From Evansella caseinilytica (GTDB lineage: Bacteria; Bacillota; Bacilli; Bacillales; Salisediminibacteriaceae): a stretch of DNA of 64,000 nt. Shown piece after piece: positions 34,560 through 44,633 of the stretch. Position 1 is the first letter of the stretch. Every line of letters starts with the position of its first letter. The stretch is taken from NCBI RefSeq assembly GCF_900107275.1, contig NZ_FNPI01000008.1, forward strand, positions 1 to 64,000. Reading direction: 5' to 3'. The notes beneath the pieces were generated by a model. It saw only the letters and a program-made list of their open reading frames with translations. It did not search any database and had not been told where the DNA came from. The translations under genes and the position numbers were made by a program.

Positions 34560-35807
34560 TTATGTTGCTTTTACAGGATGACAGACAGCTTTTGTTTCTT
34601 TGCCGCCTTCTTTCTTGTGATTGACTTCTGAATATACTTTCGTTGTCAGGCCCCACAGCTTGATGAAGCCTACCGCTGCGTTATGGTCGAAGGCGTCTCC
34701 TTTTGAATAGGTTGCCAGCTCTTCGTTATATAAGCTGTGTGCCGATTTTCGGGCAACGACCGAATGCGTTCCTTTGTGAAGCTTGACGCGGATCGTACCT
34801 GAAACCGTTTCCTGCGACTGGTCAATGAACGCTTCCAAGGCGTTTCGCAGCGGCGAGTACCACAAGCCGTCATAAATGAGCTGTGTGAGCTGCTGTTCCA
34901 CCTGGGTTTTAAACTTCGTCACTTCCCGCGGCAGCGTCAGCAGTTCCAGTTCTTTATGCGCGTTGATTAATATAAGCGCGCCTGGGTTTTCATACACTTC
35001 CCGTGATTTTATTCCAACGAGTCGGTTTTCGATATGATCGATTCTTCCACAGCCATGCTTGCCGCCGAGATCGTTCAACTGCTCGATCAGTGCAACAAGA
35101 CCCAGTTTTTCCCCGTTCAATGAAACCGGGACGCCTTTTTCAAACTCAATGTCGACATATTCCGCCTGGTCTGGAGTCATCGAGATTGGCGCTGTCCAGT
35201 CAAACGCCGCTTCAGGAGCTTCCGCCCAAGGATCCTCCAGCACACCGGCCTCGCATGCCCTGCCCCAGATGTTTGCATCAATGGAATACGGATTGTCTAA
35301 ATCGACGGGAATTGGAATCCCTTTTTCCTCCGCATAAGCGATCTCTTCATCACGGTTCATGCCCCACTCTCGTACCGGAGCAATAACTTTCAACTCGGGG
35401 TTCAACGCTTGAATCGATACTTCAAAGCGAACCTGGTCGTTTCCTTTTCCCGTACAACCGTGAGCAACGGCAACCGCCCCCTCCTGCTCTGCAACCTCCA
35501 CGAGCAGCTTGGAGATCAGCGGACGGGACAGCGCCGAGGATAACGGATACTTGCCTTCATATAAACAATTTCCTTTCAATGCCGGAAGCAGATACTCCTT
35601 CGCAAGCAGTTCCTTCGCGTCGAGCATGATCGCCTTGACAGCGCCGACCTGCAGGGCTTTATTTTTGATCGCTTCTAGATCTTTGCCTTCCCCGACATCC
35701 AATCCTAACGCGATGACATCGTAGCCGTACTTTTCCTGAATCCATTTAATTGAAACGGAAGTATCCAAACCGCCGGAATATGCTAAAACAACTTTGCCGT
35801 TACTCAT
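34560..35807 (-). CDS. argG: Argininosuccinate synthase
   Basis: 415 residues; ATP-dependent joining of citrulline and aspartate. The PP-loop [10 protein letters not shown] is at residues 9-18, with [13 protein letters not shown] and [13 protein letters not shown] motifs further on. Length is normal for the family. Preceded by its own promoter and an ArgR-like site. Transcribed with argH. Confidence 0.97.
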   Translation of the reverse strand: MSNGKVVLAYSGGLDTSVSIKWIQEKYGYDVIALGLDVGEGKDLEAIKNKALQVGAVKAIMLDAKELLAKEYLLPALKGNCLYEGKYPLSSALSRPLISKLLVEVAEQEGAVAVAHGCTGKGNDQVRFEVSIQALNPELKVIAPVREWGMNRDEEIAYAEEKGIPIPVDLDNPYSIDANIWGRACEAGVLEDPWAEAPEAAFDWTAPISMTPDQAEYVDIEFEKGVPVSLNGEKLGLVALIEQLNDLGGKHGCGRIDHIENRLVGIKSREVYENPGALILINAHKELELLTLPREVTKFKTQVEQQLTQLIYDGLWYSPLRNALEAFIDQSQETVSGTIRVKLHKGTHSVVARKSAHSLYNEELATYSKGDAFDHNAAVGFIKLWGLTTKVYSEVNHKKEGGKETKAVCHPVKAT

Positions 35808-35822
35808 TTAAATCCCTCTCTT

Positions 35823-35869
35823 TTATGAATTTAAATCTATTATAACGTATGTTTATGCATGTTTGTCAA
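35823..35869 (-). promoter_or_regulatory. argGH promoter with ArgR-like box
   Basis: Minus-strand TTGACA (35869-35864), 19-base spacer, TATAAT (35844-35839), then TTTAAATTCAT at about 35834-35824, which resembles an ARG box half (TGAATWWWWATTCA consensus from B. subtilis AhrC). The box overlaps the expected start of transcription, suited to repression by arginine. Confidence 0.65.
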
Positions 35870-35875
35870 TAAAAA

Positions 35876-36865
35876 TTACACGGACATTAAAATTTTCATC
35901 AATGCTTTTTGCGCATGCAGCCGATTTTCCGCCTCGTCAAACACGGCAGAACGTTTGCCATCTATGATTTCTCCGGTGACTTCTTCCTCTCTGTGCGCCG
36001 GCAGACAATGTAAAAAGATATAATCCGCTTTTGCATATTTACATAAATTCTCGTTCACCTGGTACGGCGCTAATTTTTCCATTCGCACAGCCTGCTCCTC
36101 TTCCTGCCCCATGCTCGCCCACACATCGGTTACGACGACATCGGCATCCGCAATCGCCTCATGCGGATCATGGGTAAACTGAACCGTACTTCCTTGCTGC
36201 TTCGCAAACTCCTGCGCCTGCTGAAAAATCTTATCATTCGGCTCATAGCCCTCCGGACTGGCGACGGCTACATTCATCCCAACCTTCGCCGCCCCTTCCA
36301 GCAAGGAATGGGCCATATTATTGTTGCCGTCACCGACGTAGCAAAGCTTCAAGCCGGCTAGCTGCCCTTTTTTCTCCAAAATCGTCAGCAGATCGGCAAG
36401 CACTTGGGCAGGATGATGTAAATCCGTCAGCCCGTTGATCACGGGAACATCGGCATGCAGCGCAAATTCCTCAAGCGATTCATGGGCATACGTGCGGATC
36501 ATGATGCCGTCAACATAGCGGGACAGCACCTTTGCCGTATCGGAAATCGTTTCTCCCCTTCCAAGCTGAATATCCTTGGAACTGAGAAAAATCGCATTTC
36601 CCCCAAGCTGAAGCATGCCGACTTCAAAAGAAACCCGCGTGCGGGTGGACGACTTTTCAAATATCATCCCCAATGTTTTCCCTTGCAAATCCGTTTGCGG
36701 AATACCTTGCTTCTGCTTGTTTTTCAGCGCCATTGCTTCCTCGAGCAGGAAATGAATTTCCGCCGGCTCCAAAGCTCCCAGCGTCAAAAAATCCTTCCCT
36801 TTCAACCCCTCGGCTAGCAACTGCTGATCGTTTTTTATATTCTTGACAGCTGATGACATCGACAT
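35876..36865 (-). CDS. argF: Ornithine carbamoyltransferase
   Basis: 329 residues; makes citrulline from ornithine and carbamoyl phosphate. Carbamoyl-phosphate loop SSTRTR, ornithine-binding and catalytic HCLPAH, and DVWASMGQ are present. ATG 36865 follows GGTGGAGG and lies 31 bases inside the end of carB, so translation is coupled. Biosynthetic rather than catabolic role follows from the cluster. Last gene of argCJBD-carAB-argF. Confidence 0.97.
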   Translation of the reverse strand: MSMSSAVKNIKNDQQLLAEGLKGKDFLTLGALEPAEIHFLLEEAMALKNKQKQGIPQTDLQGKTLGMIFEKSSTRTRVSFEVGMLQLGGNAIFLSSKDIQLGRGETISDTAKVLSRYVDGIMIRTYAHESLEEFALHADVPVINGLTDLHHPAQVLADLLTILEKKGQLAGLKLCYVGDGNNNMAHSLLEGAAKVGMNVAVASPEGYEPNDKIFQQAQEFAKQQGSTVQFTHDPHEAIADADVVVTDVWASMGQEEEQAVRMEKLAPYQVNENLCKYAKADYIFLHCLPAHREEEVTGEIIDGKRSAVFDEAENRLHAQKALMKILMSV

Positions 36866-39800
36866 GCTTCCTCCACCTCTTTCTTTTGATTGTTTTCTGC
36901 TTTTTCGTTCGTCCTCCCGCCATCCCGTCGATAATACTCCTCGATCGTTCGCGGCTCGCCTTTTTTCTCCTGATTCTTCAGCCAGTGAATATAAGGACTC
37001 AACGTCTCCAGGCTCGTAAAATACGGCACCTGATACCGGACTGCCAGTTCCCGGATAAGAAAACCGGTCTTCTCTTTATCCCTGCCTCGACTCGGTATAT
37101 TCAATACGATGGACGGCTGCTGCTGCTTCCAGTATTGCTGCAATGCATCCCTTTGTTTCGGCGCAGCCGCCACGGAAAAGCCGTGTTGCTGTAAAAACTG
37201 CGCTGTTCCTGCCGTGGCAACGATTAGATACCCGCAATCCGTCACCGCCTGGATCAACGAAAGGCTTTCCGCCTTCGCCCGATCTGCGATTGAACAAAAA
37301 ACGCTTTTTTGCTGCTTACTCTCTCCGTCATCGATGACGTTCTCCGGCTTTCCGTTTGGCAGCACCGCCAGCGTTTTTCCGAAAGCCTCGTCCAGCGTTG
37401 CCCCCAGTCCCAGCACCTCGCCGGTTGATTTCATTTCCGGTCCGAGGACATGGTCGACACCTTTCAACTTGCCTGCAGAAAAAACAGGTGCTTTCACAGT
37501 ATGAAAGGCCGGTTCCGGCAACAGTCCGGTTGCGCCGCCGCTTAGCTTGCTCAGCGGTTCGCCCAGCTGAACCGAAGTGGCCCACTCAATCATCGGCACG
37601 CCGGTTACCTTGCTCATGATCGGCACCGTTCGTGAAGAACGAGGATTAACTTCAATAACATAAATAATTCCTTCATGAACGACATATTGAATATTCATCA
37701 TCCCGACAATCGGGACCGCTTTTGCGATTTTTTCGGCATAACGAATGATTTGCTGCTTTGTTTTCTCGTCCATCGACACCGGCGGAAACATCGTCGTGCT
37801 GTCGCCGGAATGCACCCCTGCTTTCTCCAGATGCTCAAATATTCCGGGAATGACAACCGTTTCTCCGTCGCTGATCACATCGACCTCGCACTCCAGCCCG
37901 GGGAGATACTGGTCCACCAGTAACGGGAGGCAGCGCTCGTTTCCTTCCTCCATGATCCGGTGAAAATACTGCTGTAACTCCTTGGCATTGTGACAAATAA
38001 ACATCGATTGCCCGCCGATGACATACGATGGCCGGATCAGCACCGGGTATCCGAGCTGTGCCGCCGTTTCCAGGAGCTGCTCCGGCTGGCCCACCGTCTC
38101 TCCGGAAATATGCGGAATATCAAGATCGTTCAACAGCTCGTAAAACTGACGGCGATCCTCCAGCTTATCAATCGCTTCCGGCATCGTACCGAGAAGGGGC
38201 ACTCCCGCTTCCTTCAGCTCGTTTGCGAGATTGATCGCCGTCTGTCCGCCGAACTGAATCAGAACGCCGTCCACCTGCTCTTTTTCAATGACGGCAAGAA
38301 CGTCTTCCAGCGCCAGCGGTTCAAAGTACAAGCGATCGGCAATCGAATAATCGGTGCTTACTGTCTCCGGATTATTGTTAATGACAATCGCTTCATGACC
38401 AAGCTTCTTTACCGCAAGCGCCGCCTGCACGGAGCAATAATCAAACTCGATTCCCTGACCGATGCGGATCGGACCGGAGCCGATGACAAGAATCTTTTTC
38501 CGCCCCGCCTGCCGCGGCGGCGTCTCCACTTCGTCGGCCCCTTGCCAGGTGGAATAAAAATACGGCGTCACCGCATCAAATTCACCGGCGCATGTATCCA
38601 CAAGCTTGTATCCGCGTTTGATACCAATGGCGCTCCAAAGCCCACGGATTTTTTCCTCCGCAACCGCAAAAATCTCCGCCAGCCGGCGATCCCCGATATT
38701 CATCAGCTTCGCACGGCGGAGAATTTGCTCCGGAACCTGCTCCCAGCTGCAGCTTTGCAGTTCTGCTTCCACATCGACGATTTTCTTTACCTTTGTTAAA
38801 AACCAGTCGTCCATTTCCGTGAGCCGGTTCACTTCCTTTACCGAATATCCGCGCGCAAATGCTTCTGCAATGGCATACAAGCGGAGATCTGTCGGCTTTG
38901 TCAGCAGCTCTTCCAATCCATCTGTCGACAAGGACGGCATTTTTTTATCCCGCAGGCTGTGATTGTTGGTTTCAAGGGAACGCAACGCTTTATTCAACGC
39001 CCCTTCAAAGGAGCGATCCATCGCCATCACCTCGCCGGTGGCCTTCATTTGCGTTCCGAGGGAGCGGTCCCCTTCGGAAAACTTGTCAAACGGAAAGCGC
39101 GGCAGCTTCACCACGATATAATCTATCGCCGGTTCAAAGGAAGCGAACGTATTTCCGGTAATCGGGTTCACGATTTCATCGAGATGATAACCGACGGCAC
39201 ATTTCGTTGCGATTCTGGCAATCGGATAGCCCGTCGCTTTGGACGCCAGCGCCGATGAACGGCTTACCCGCGGATTCACTTCAATGATATAGTAGCGGTT
39301 GGAATCCGGCTCCAGCGCGAACTGGATGTTACAGCCGCCAACAACACCTAAAGCGCGGATCACCTTCAATGAGGCGTTCCGCAGCATTTGATATTGAACG
39401 TCGGACAACGTCTGCGACGGAGCAACGACAATCGAATCCCCTGTATGAACACCGACGGGATCCATGTTTTCCATGTTGCAGACAATCGTGCACGTATCGT
39501 TTTCGTCCCGCATCACCTCGTACTCGACTTCCTTCCAGCCTTTAATGCTCTTTTCCACAAGCACCTGATGAATTGGGCTCAGCGACAGCCCTTGTTTTAA
39601 AATCGCTGCGAATTGCTCGTCATCGTAAGCAAAGCCGCCGCCGGCACCACCAAGCGTATATGCGGGGCGGATGATCACCGGATAGCCGACCTCTTCCACA
39701 AAATATTTTCCCGCTTCCATTGTCTCGACGATGCTTGATTCAGGAATCGGCTCCCCGATTTCCAGCATGAGATTGCGGAATTTTTCCCGGTCCTCTCCTT

Positions 39801-40173
39801 TTTGTATCGATTCCACCGATGTTCCCAGCAGCTTCACGCCATGCTTCTGCAATATCCCTTTCTCATGCAGCTCGACGGTCAAGTTCAATCCCGTTTGTCC
39901 GCCGAGGGTGCCGATCATGCCATCCGGTTTTTCTTTGATAATAATTTCTTCAATTGTTTCTGCAATTAACGGTTCGATATAAACGCGATCGGCAATTGTT
40001 TGATCTGTCATGATCGTCGCCGGGTTGCTGTTGACGAGCACAACTTCCACGCCCTCTTCCTTGAGCGCGAGGCACGCCTGCGTTCCGGCATAATCAAACT
40101 CCGCCGCCTGTCCGATGACAATCGGCCCGGACCCGATCACGAGAATTTTTTGTAAACTGCTATGCTTTGGCAT
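36835..40173 (-). CDS. carB: Carbamoyl-phosphate synthase, large subunit (arginine-specific)
   Basis: 1112 residues; two homologous ATP-grasp halves make carbamoyl phosphate from glutamine-derived ammonia, bicarbonate and two ATP. Half 1 starts KILVIGSGPIVIGQAAEFDY, half 2 near residue 555 KILVIGSGPIRIGQGIEFDY; an MGS-like domain follows at the end. It is longer than most CarB (about 1030-1070): the last 35 or so residues (GGRTNEKAENNQKKEVEEAC) are a hydrophilic tail overlapping argF. Location within the arg operon marks the arginine isozyme. Confidence 0.95.
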   Translation of the reverse strand: MPKHSSLQKILVIGSGPIVIGQAAEFDYAGTQACLALKEEGVEVVLVNSNPATIMTDQTIADRVYIEPLIAETIEEIIIKEKPDGMIGTLGGQTGLNLTVELHEKGILQKHGVKLLGTSVESIQKGEDREKFRNLMLEIGEPIPESSIVETMEAGKYFVEEVGYPVIIRPAYTLGGAGGGFAYDDEQFAAILKQGLSLSPIHQVLVEKSIKGWKEVEYEVMRDENDTCTIVCNMENMDPVGVHTGDSIVVAPSQTLSDVQYQMLRNASLKVIRALGVVGGCNIQFALEPDSNRYYIIEVNPRVSRSSALASKATGYPIARIATKCAVGYHLDEIVNPITGNTFASFEPAIDYIVVKLPRFPFDKFSEGDRSLGTQMKATGEVMAMDRSFEGALNKALRSLETNNHSLRDKKMPSLSTDGLEELLTKPTDLRLYAIAEAFARGYSVKEVNRLTEMDDWFLTKVKKIVDVEAELQSCSWEQVPEQILRRAKLMNIGDRRLAEIFAVAEEKIRGLWSAIGIKRGYKLVDTCAGEFDAVTPYFYSTWQGADEVETPPRQAGRKKILVIGSGPIRIGQGIEFDYCSVQAALAVKKLGHEAIVINNNPETVSTDYSIADRLYFEPLALEDVLAVIEKEQVDGVLIQFGGQTAINLANELKEAGVPLLGTMPEAIDKLEDRRQFYELLNDLDIPHISGETVGQPEQLLETAAQLGYPVLIRPSYVIGGQSMFICHNAKELQQYFHRIMEEGNERCLPLLVDQYLPGLECEVDVISDGETVVIPGIFEHLEKAGVHSGDSTTMFPPVSMDEKTKQQIIRYAEKIAKAVPIVGMMNIQYVVHEGIIYVIEVNPRSSRTVPIMSKVTGVPMIEWATSVQLGEPLSKLSGGATGLLPEPAFHTVKAPVFSAGKLKGVDHVLGPEMKSTGEVLGLGATLDEAFGKTLAVLPNGKPENVIDDGESKQQKSVFCSIADRAKAESLSLIQAVTDCGYLIVATAGTAQFLQQHGFSVAAAPKQRDALQQYWKQQQPSIVLNIPSRGRDKEKTGFLIRELAVRYQVPYFTSLETLSPYIHWLKNQEKKGEPRTIEEYYRRDGGRTNEKAENNQKKEVEEACRCHQLSRI

Positions 40174-41263
40174 ACCTTCTCCCTCCTGCTGCTGCTACTT
40201 GGTGAAGAAACCGGTTGAATACAAATTCCGTATCGCTCGGACCGGGGTGAGCTTCCGGATGGAACTGAACGGTCTGGACCGGCAGGCTGTTATGCTGGAG
40301 TCCTTCCACCGTCTTGTCGTTGACATTCCGGAACGTCACCTGAAAACTCGTTGCCGGTATACTCTCCTCCACCACTACATACCCGTGATTTTGCGACGTC
40401 ATCCACACTTTCCCCGTAAGCAGTTCCTTTACCGGGTGATTCCCGCCGCGATGACCGTACGCCAGCTTTTTTGTGTTTGCGCCGTGCGCCAGCGCTATCA
40501 ACTGGTGACCGAGACAAATTCCAAGTGCGGGAAACACTTCGGTGATTTTTTTGATATCGGAAAAATAAGGTTGCAGCTGCATCGGATCTCCTGGGCCGTT
40601 GCTGAAAAGCACGCCGTCCGGCTTTAAGGCACTGATTTGTTCGTAAGAAAAATAGTATGGAACGACCGTCACCTTGCAGTTTGCTTCCAGCAAGGCGTTC
40701 AAAATCGATTTTTTATAACCGTAATCCATGAGTACAACGTGAATGCTGTCGTTACCATTGCCGTTGTCATAAACTACCGGATTTTTCGCGGAAACGTGAT
40801 CGATCCAGAATGTGCGGAGCCCGCTCCAGTCTACGATTTTCCACGCGTCTGCATCCGGCTGTCCGCCCACGACGATCCCTTTGACTGTATGATGTTTGCG
40901 GATGACCTTCACAAGCGCTCTTGTATCCACGCCGGCAAGGACTGGTATACCTGCTTCTTTCAGCTGTTCCGACAGCTTTTTCGTCGCCTGGAAATGACTC
41001 GGTTCCTCGCAAAGGTCGCCGATGATGACGCCGGAAACGGCCGCTTGCAAGCTTTCATCGTCGAGATCGTTCAAGCCGTAATTCCCGATGAGCGGATAGC
41101 AGAATGTCAGAATCTGACCAGCATACGAGGGATCGGTGAGAATTTCTTGGTAGCCTGTCATGCTCGTATTAAACACCACTTCCCCGACCATGTTGTTCAG
41201 CTCGCCGATGAGCGCTCCGGTAAATGTTTCCCCTGTTTCCAGCAATAAGTATCCCGGCTTCAT
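40160..41263 (-). CDS. carA: Carbamoyl-phosphate synthase, small subunit (arginine-specific)
   Basis: 367-residue glutamine amidotransferase subunit supplying ammonia to CarB. Class I GATase triad: Cys in LGICLGHQL, His and Glu in FHPEAHPGP. N-terminal domain with GEVVFNTSMTGYQEILTDPSY. Overlaps argD by four bases (ATGA) and carB by 14 bases, so all three are translationally coupled. Confidence 0.96.
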   Translation of the reverse strand: MKPGYLLLETGETFTGALIGELNNMVGEVVFNTSMTGYQEILTDPSYAGQILTFCYPLIGNYGLNDLDDESLQAAVSGVIIGDLCEEPSHFQATKKLSEQLKEAGIPVLAGVDTRALVKVIRKHHTVKGIVVGGQPDADAWKIVDWSGLRTFWIDHVSAKNPVVYDNGNGNDSIHVVLMDYGYKKSILNALLEANCKVTVVPYYFSYEQISALKPDGVLFSNGPGDPMQLQPYFSDIKKITEVFPALGICLGHQLIALAHGANTKKLAYGHRGGNHPVKELLTGKVWMTSQNHGYVVVEESIPATSFQVTFRNVNDKTVEGLQHNSLPVQTVQFHPEAHPGPSDTEFVFNRFLHQVAAAGGRRYAKA

Positions 41264-42480
41264 TCCGATTCCCCGCTTTCGATCTCACCGAAAATATTTT
41301 CAAGTACGGCCACCGCCTGATCTATTTCCTCTGTCGTGATGATCAATGGTGGCAGGAGCCTGACGACATCCGGTCCCGCCGGCAGCAGCAGCACCCCCTG
41401 TTCCAATCCTTTGGTGATAATCTCCTTTGCCTGAACTGTTCCGTCAAGAACAATGCCCTGCATCAGTCCGAGGCCCCGGATGGCTTGAATGCATTGATAT
41501 TTTTGTTTCATTTGCTGCAGCTTCCCTGCTAAGTAGCTTCCCTGTGTTTCCGCCTGTTGCACGATGTTTTCTCCGAGAAGATGCGTCATCGTTGCCAAGC
41601 CGGCGGTGGAAGCGAGCGGGTTCCCGCCGAACGTCGTTCCGTGCGTCCCCGGTACAAACGCTTTTGCCACATGTTTTTTCGCAACGACCGCGCCGAGCGG
41701 AAAGCCTGAGCCCAATCCTTTCGCAAGCGACATCACATCCGGTTCGATTCCGTAGTGTTCATAAGCGAACAGCTTGCCGGTACGCCCGATACCTGTCTGC
41801 ACCTCATCGACCATCAGGAGGAGATCATTTTCCTGACAAATTGCCGCAAGCTGCTCGATCCATTCCTTTTCTGCCGGATGCACGCCTCCTTCTCCCTGAA
41901 CTAGCTCAAGCAACACCGCGCATGTCTCCGGCGTGACGAGCTCCTCCAGCGCCGCGGAATCGTTGTACGGCAAGCAGCGGAACCCGGGCAGCAACGGGGC
42001 AAAGCCGTCTTGTATTTTCGCCTGGCCGGTTGCGCTTAATGTGCCGAGCGTTCTGCCGTGAAAGGACTGCGTGAAGGTGACGACTTCGTAAGCATTCGTT
42101 CCCTTCACCTTTTGAGCATAACGCCTGGCAAGCTTGATCGCCGCTTCGTTCGCCTCTGCGCCGCTGTTGCACAAGAACACTTCATCGCCGAAGCTGTTTG
42201 TCGTCAACAAATCGGCCAGCTCCTGCTGGGCCGGATGATGGTACAGGTTCGAGCAATGCCACAGCTGCGACAGCTGATTCGCGACTTGTTTCTCTACCGC
42301 TTCCGGAACATGACCAAGGTTGCACGTTCCGATCCCCGAAGCAAAATCAAGGTACTCCATTCCCTGATCGTCCCAGACGCTGCAGCCTTTTCCTTTTACA
42401 ATCGTAATCGGAAAGCGCTGGTAAGTGGACATCAGTGTAGTTGCTTGCGCCTGTTCGGCGGTTGCCAGTTTATCAGACAT
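41260..42480 (-). CDS. argD: Acetylornithine aminotransferase
   Basis: 406-residue class III PLP enzyme converting N-acetylglutamate semialdehyde to N-acetylornithine. Markers: CNSGAEANEAAIKLAR, the MVDEVQTGIGRTG block and the PLP lysine in SLAKGLGSGFPLGAV. Overlaps argB by eight bases. Confidence 0.96.
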   Translation of the reverse strand: MSDKLATAEQAQATTLMSTYQRFPITIVKGKGCSVWDDQGMEYLDFASGIGTCNLGHVPEAVEKQVANQLSQLWHCSNLYHHPAQQELADLLTTNSFGDEVFLCNSGAEANEAAIKLARRYAQKVKGTNAYEVVTFTQSFHGRTLGTLSATGQAKIQDGFAPLLPGFRCLPYNDSAALEELVTPETCAVLLELVQGEGGVHPAEKEWIEQLAAICQENDLLLMVDEVQTGIGRTGKLFAYEHYGIEPDVMSLAKGLGSGFPLGAVVAKKHVAKAFVPGTHGTTFGGNPLASTAGLATMTHLLGENIVQQAETQGSYLAGKLQQMKQKYQCIQAIRGLGLMQGIVLDGTVQAKEIITKGLEQGVLLLPAGPDVVRLLPPLIITTEEIDQAVAVLENIFGEIESGESE

Positions 42481-43276
42481 GATAGATCCCCTCGCTTGCC
42501 ATTAGTTTTGTGCCGATGGTTTTCCCGTTTAAATAATCGGACAGGCTGTTCTCTTCCAGGCCGTTTAAAATCACAGCCTCCTGCACATTATGCGTCAGCC
42601 CGTCAATTGCCGCTCTCACCTTGGGAATCATACCCCCGGTGATGATTTGGTCATCAATCAGCTTTTCCGCCTCCGCTTTCGACAACTCATGAAGGGTCGT
42701 TTTTACTCCGTTTTTTTCCACGAATACTCCCGGTATGTCGCTGATAAAGCAAAGCTTCGCTCCCAAAGCCTGCGCAACCGCTGATGCGGCCACATCTCCG
42801 TTAATGTTGTACTTTTGACCGTACTCATCGATCCCGAGCGGCGAGATCACCGGTATGAGACCAAGTTCTAGCAAATGATCGATATACTCCTTTTTTACCC
42901 CGATCACTTCCCCGACAAATCCGAGCGGTACGGAAGTATCGACCGCTCTTGCCTGTAGCAATCCACCATCGACACCGCTGATGCCGTATGCGTCTCCCCC
43001 GGCTTTCCGAATGTGACCGACAAGTTGTTTATTCACTGAACCGCTCAGCACCATCTCCACGATATGGAGAACTTCCTCCGTCGTGACACGCAAGCCGTTG
43101 ACAAATGTCGTCTCCACACCGAGCTTTTTCAGCAACGATGAGATCAGCGGTCCGCCTCCGTGAACGATGACCGGCTGACATTGACCGGTTTGCTGCAAAT
43201 GTACAAGATTTTTATAAAAAGCTGCCGGCAGCTGTTCCAAGACACTGCCGCCGCACTTAATCACAAGATAATTCAT
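42473..43276 (-). CDS. argB: Acetylglutamate kinase
   Basis: 267 residues of the amino-acid kinase fold; phosphorylates N-acetylglutamate. IKCGGSVLEQL with the catalytic Lys, VHGGGPLIS, and TGGMIPKVRAAI are visible. No N-terminal arginine-sensing helix, so it is probably the arginine-insensitive type, consistent with a cyclic pathway in which ArgJ is the controlled step. GAGGAG precedes ATG 43276. Confidence 0.96.
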   Translation of the reverse strand: MNYLVIKCGGSVLEQLPAAFYKNLVHLQQTGQCQPVIVHGGGPLISSLLKKLGVETTFVNGLRVTTEEVLHIVEMVLSGSVNKQLVGHIRKAGGDAYGISGVDGGLLQARAVDTSVPLGFVGEVIGVKKEYIDHLLELGLIPVISPLGIDEYGQKYNINGDVAASAVAQALGAKLCFISDIPGVFVEKNGVKTTLHELSKAEAEKLIDDQIITGGMIPKVRAAIDGLTHNVQEAVILNGLEENSLSDYLNGKTIGTKLMASEGIYHV

Positions 43277-43288
43277 GTCGTTCTCTCC

Positions 43289-44524
43289 TCACGTTCTGTA
43301 GGAAGCGTTGATTTTTACATAGTCATACGTCAAATCGCAGCCCCATGCCGTTGCGGCGCCGGAGCCCTCCTGAAGGTCCACGGAGATGTGCACCGTTTCC
43401 TGCATCATGTATTCCTTCGCTTCATCCTCATCGAAGACGAGCGGAAGTCCGTTTTCCACGACGGCGATCGGCCCGATAGACACGTTCACTTTTTCCGGAA
43501 TCACCGGCTGACCGCTGTAACCGATGGCACATACAATCCGTCCCCAGTTCGGGTCAGCGCCGTAGATGGCTGTCTTCACCAGATTGGATGAGATGATCGC
43601 CTTGCTGATTTGCCGGGCAGCCGCTACGGTTTCCGCGCCTTCAACAAGCACTTCCACCAGCTTCGTCGCCCCTTCTCCATCCTTGGCAATTTGCTTTGCC
43701 AGGGACTGGCACACCGTCTCTAGGGCTCCGGTAAATGTCTCCCAATCTGGATGGGCTTCCGTTAGCGTGTCGTTTTCCGCTTTTCCATTCGCCATGACAA
43801 GCACCATGTCGTTTGTACTTGAATCGCCGTCCACGGTGATCATGTTAAATGTTTGATTCGTCACCTGCTTTAACGCCACGGACAAGCTTTCCGCCGCCAC
43901 ATCTGCATCGGTAGTCACGAACGCAAGCATCGTCGCCATGTTCGGGTGAATCATTCCCGATCCTTTTGCCGCGCCGCCGATTGTGATCAGCTTTCCGTCA
44001 ATTTCACATTGGACAGCGAGTTTTTTTTCACATGTATCCGTGGTAAGTATCGCTTTTTCAAACCGCTCCGCTGTCTGATTTTCTGGTGCATGGGCTTGAC
44101 TGATCCCCTGCTGAATGCGGTCCATTGGCAAATGCGTGCCAATGAGGCCGGTGGATGCAACGGCAACGTGATGCTCTGCCAGCCCAAGCTCTTTGGAAAA
44201 AAGCTGCCGCATCTCGTAGGCATCCTGCAGTCCTTGTTTCCCTGTACAAGCATTGGCGATCCCGGAGTTAACCAGGAGTGCCTGAATGGTATTTTCGTGA
44301 GCAAGGCTCTCCTTTGTTACCAAAAGCGGCGGTGCCTGGAACTGATTCACTGTATAGACAGCCGCTGCGGTGGCAGGGACTTCGGAATAAATCCAGCCAA
44401 GATCCAGCTTCCGTTTCTTGATCCCGCAGTGAAGCCCGCCGGCAGAAAAACCTCTTGGTGTCGTCACACTCCCATTTGTAAGTAATTCGATGTGTTTCAT
44501 TGAAACGGATTGCATCGGATTCAT
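43289..44524 (-). CDS. argJ: Glutamate N-acetyltransferase / amino-acid acetyltransferase
   Basis: 411 residues; recycles the acetyl group from acetylornithine to glutamate. Synthesised as a precursor that cleaves itself at the Thr of GSGMIHPNMATMLAF, present here. LLVNSGIANACTG is another marker. ATG 44524 was chosen with AGAGGAAAGG just before it; ATG 44515 is an alternative. With no argA present, ArgJ may be bifunctional. The frame extension to 44560 lacks a ribosome site. Confidence 0.95.
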   Translation of the reverse strand: MNPMQSVSMKHIELLTNGSVTTPRGFSAGGLHCGIKKRKLDLGWIYSEVPATAAAVYTVNQFQAPPLLVTKESLAHENTIQALLVNSGIANACTGKQGLQDAYEMRQLFSKELGLAEHHVAVASTGLIGTHLPMDRIQQGISQAHAPENQTAERFEKAILTTDTCEKKLAVQCEIDGKLITIGGAAKGSGMIHPNMATMLAFVTTDADVAAESLSVALKQVTNQTFNMITVDGDSSTNDMVLVMANGKAENDTLTEAHPDWETFTGALETVCQSLAKQIAKDGEGATKLVEVLVEGAETVAAARQISKAIISSNLVKTAIYGADPNWGRIVCAIGYSGQPVIPEKVNVSIGPIAVVENGLPLVFDEDEAKEYMMQETVHISVDLQEGSGAATAWGCDLTYDYVKINASYRT

Positions 44525-44633
44525 CCTTTCCTCTTCTTTTGTTCTGTAAATGCCTTCCAAGCGGCTGATTCCATCTGAATCAGTAAGCAGTGAAATCAGC
44601 TTTTTTCAAGCAGCGAGTGAGCAACTGCCGTCA

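Noticed and set aside
37990-38799. 269-codon frame antisense to carB
   Set aside because: Shadow of a long GC-balanced gene on the opposite strand; no start signal.
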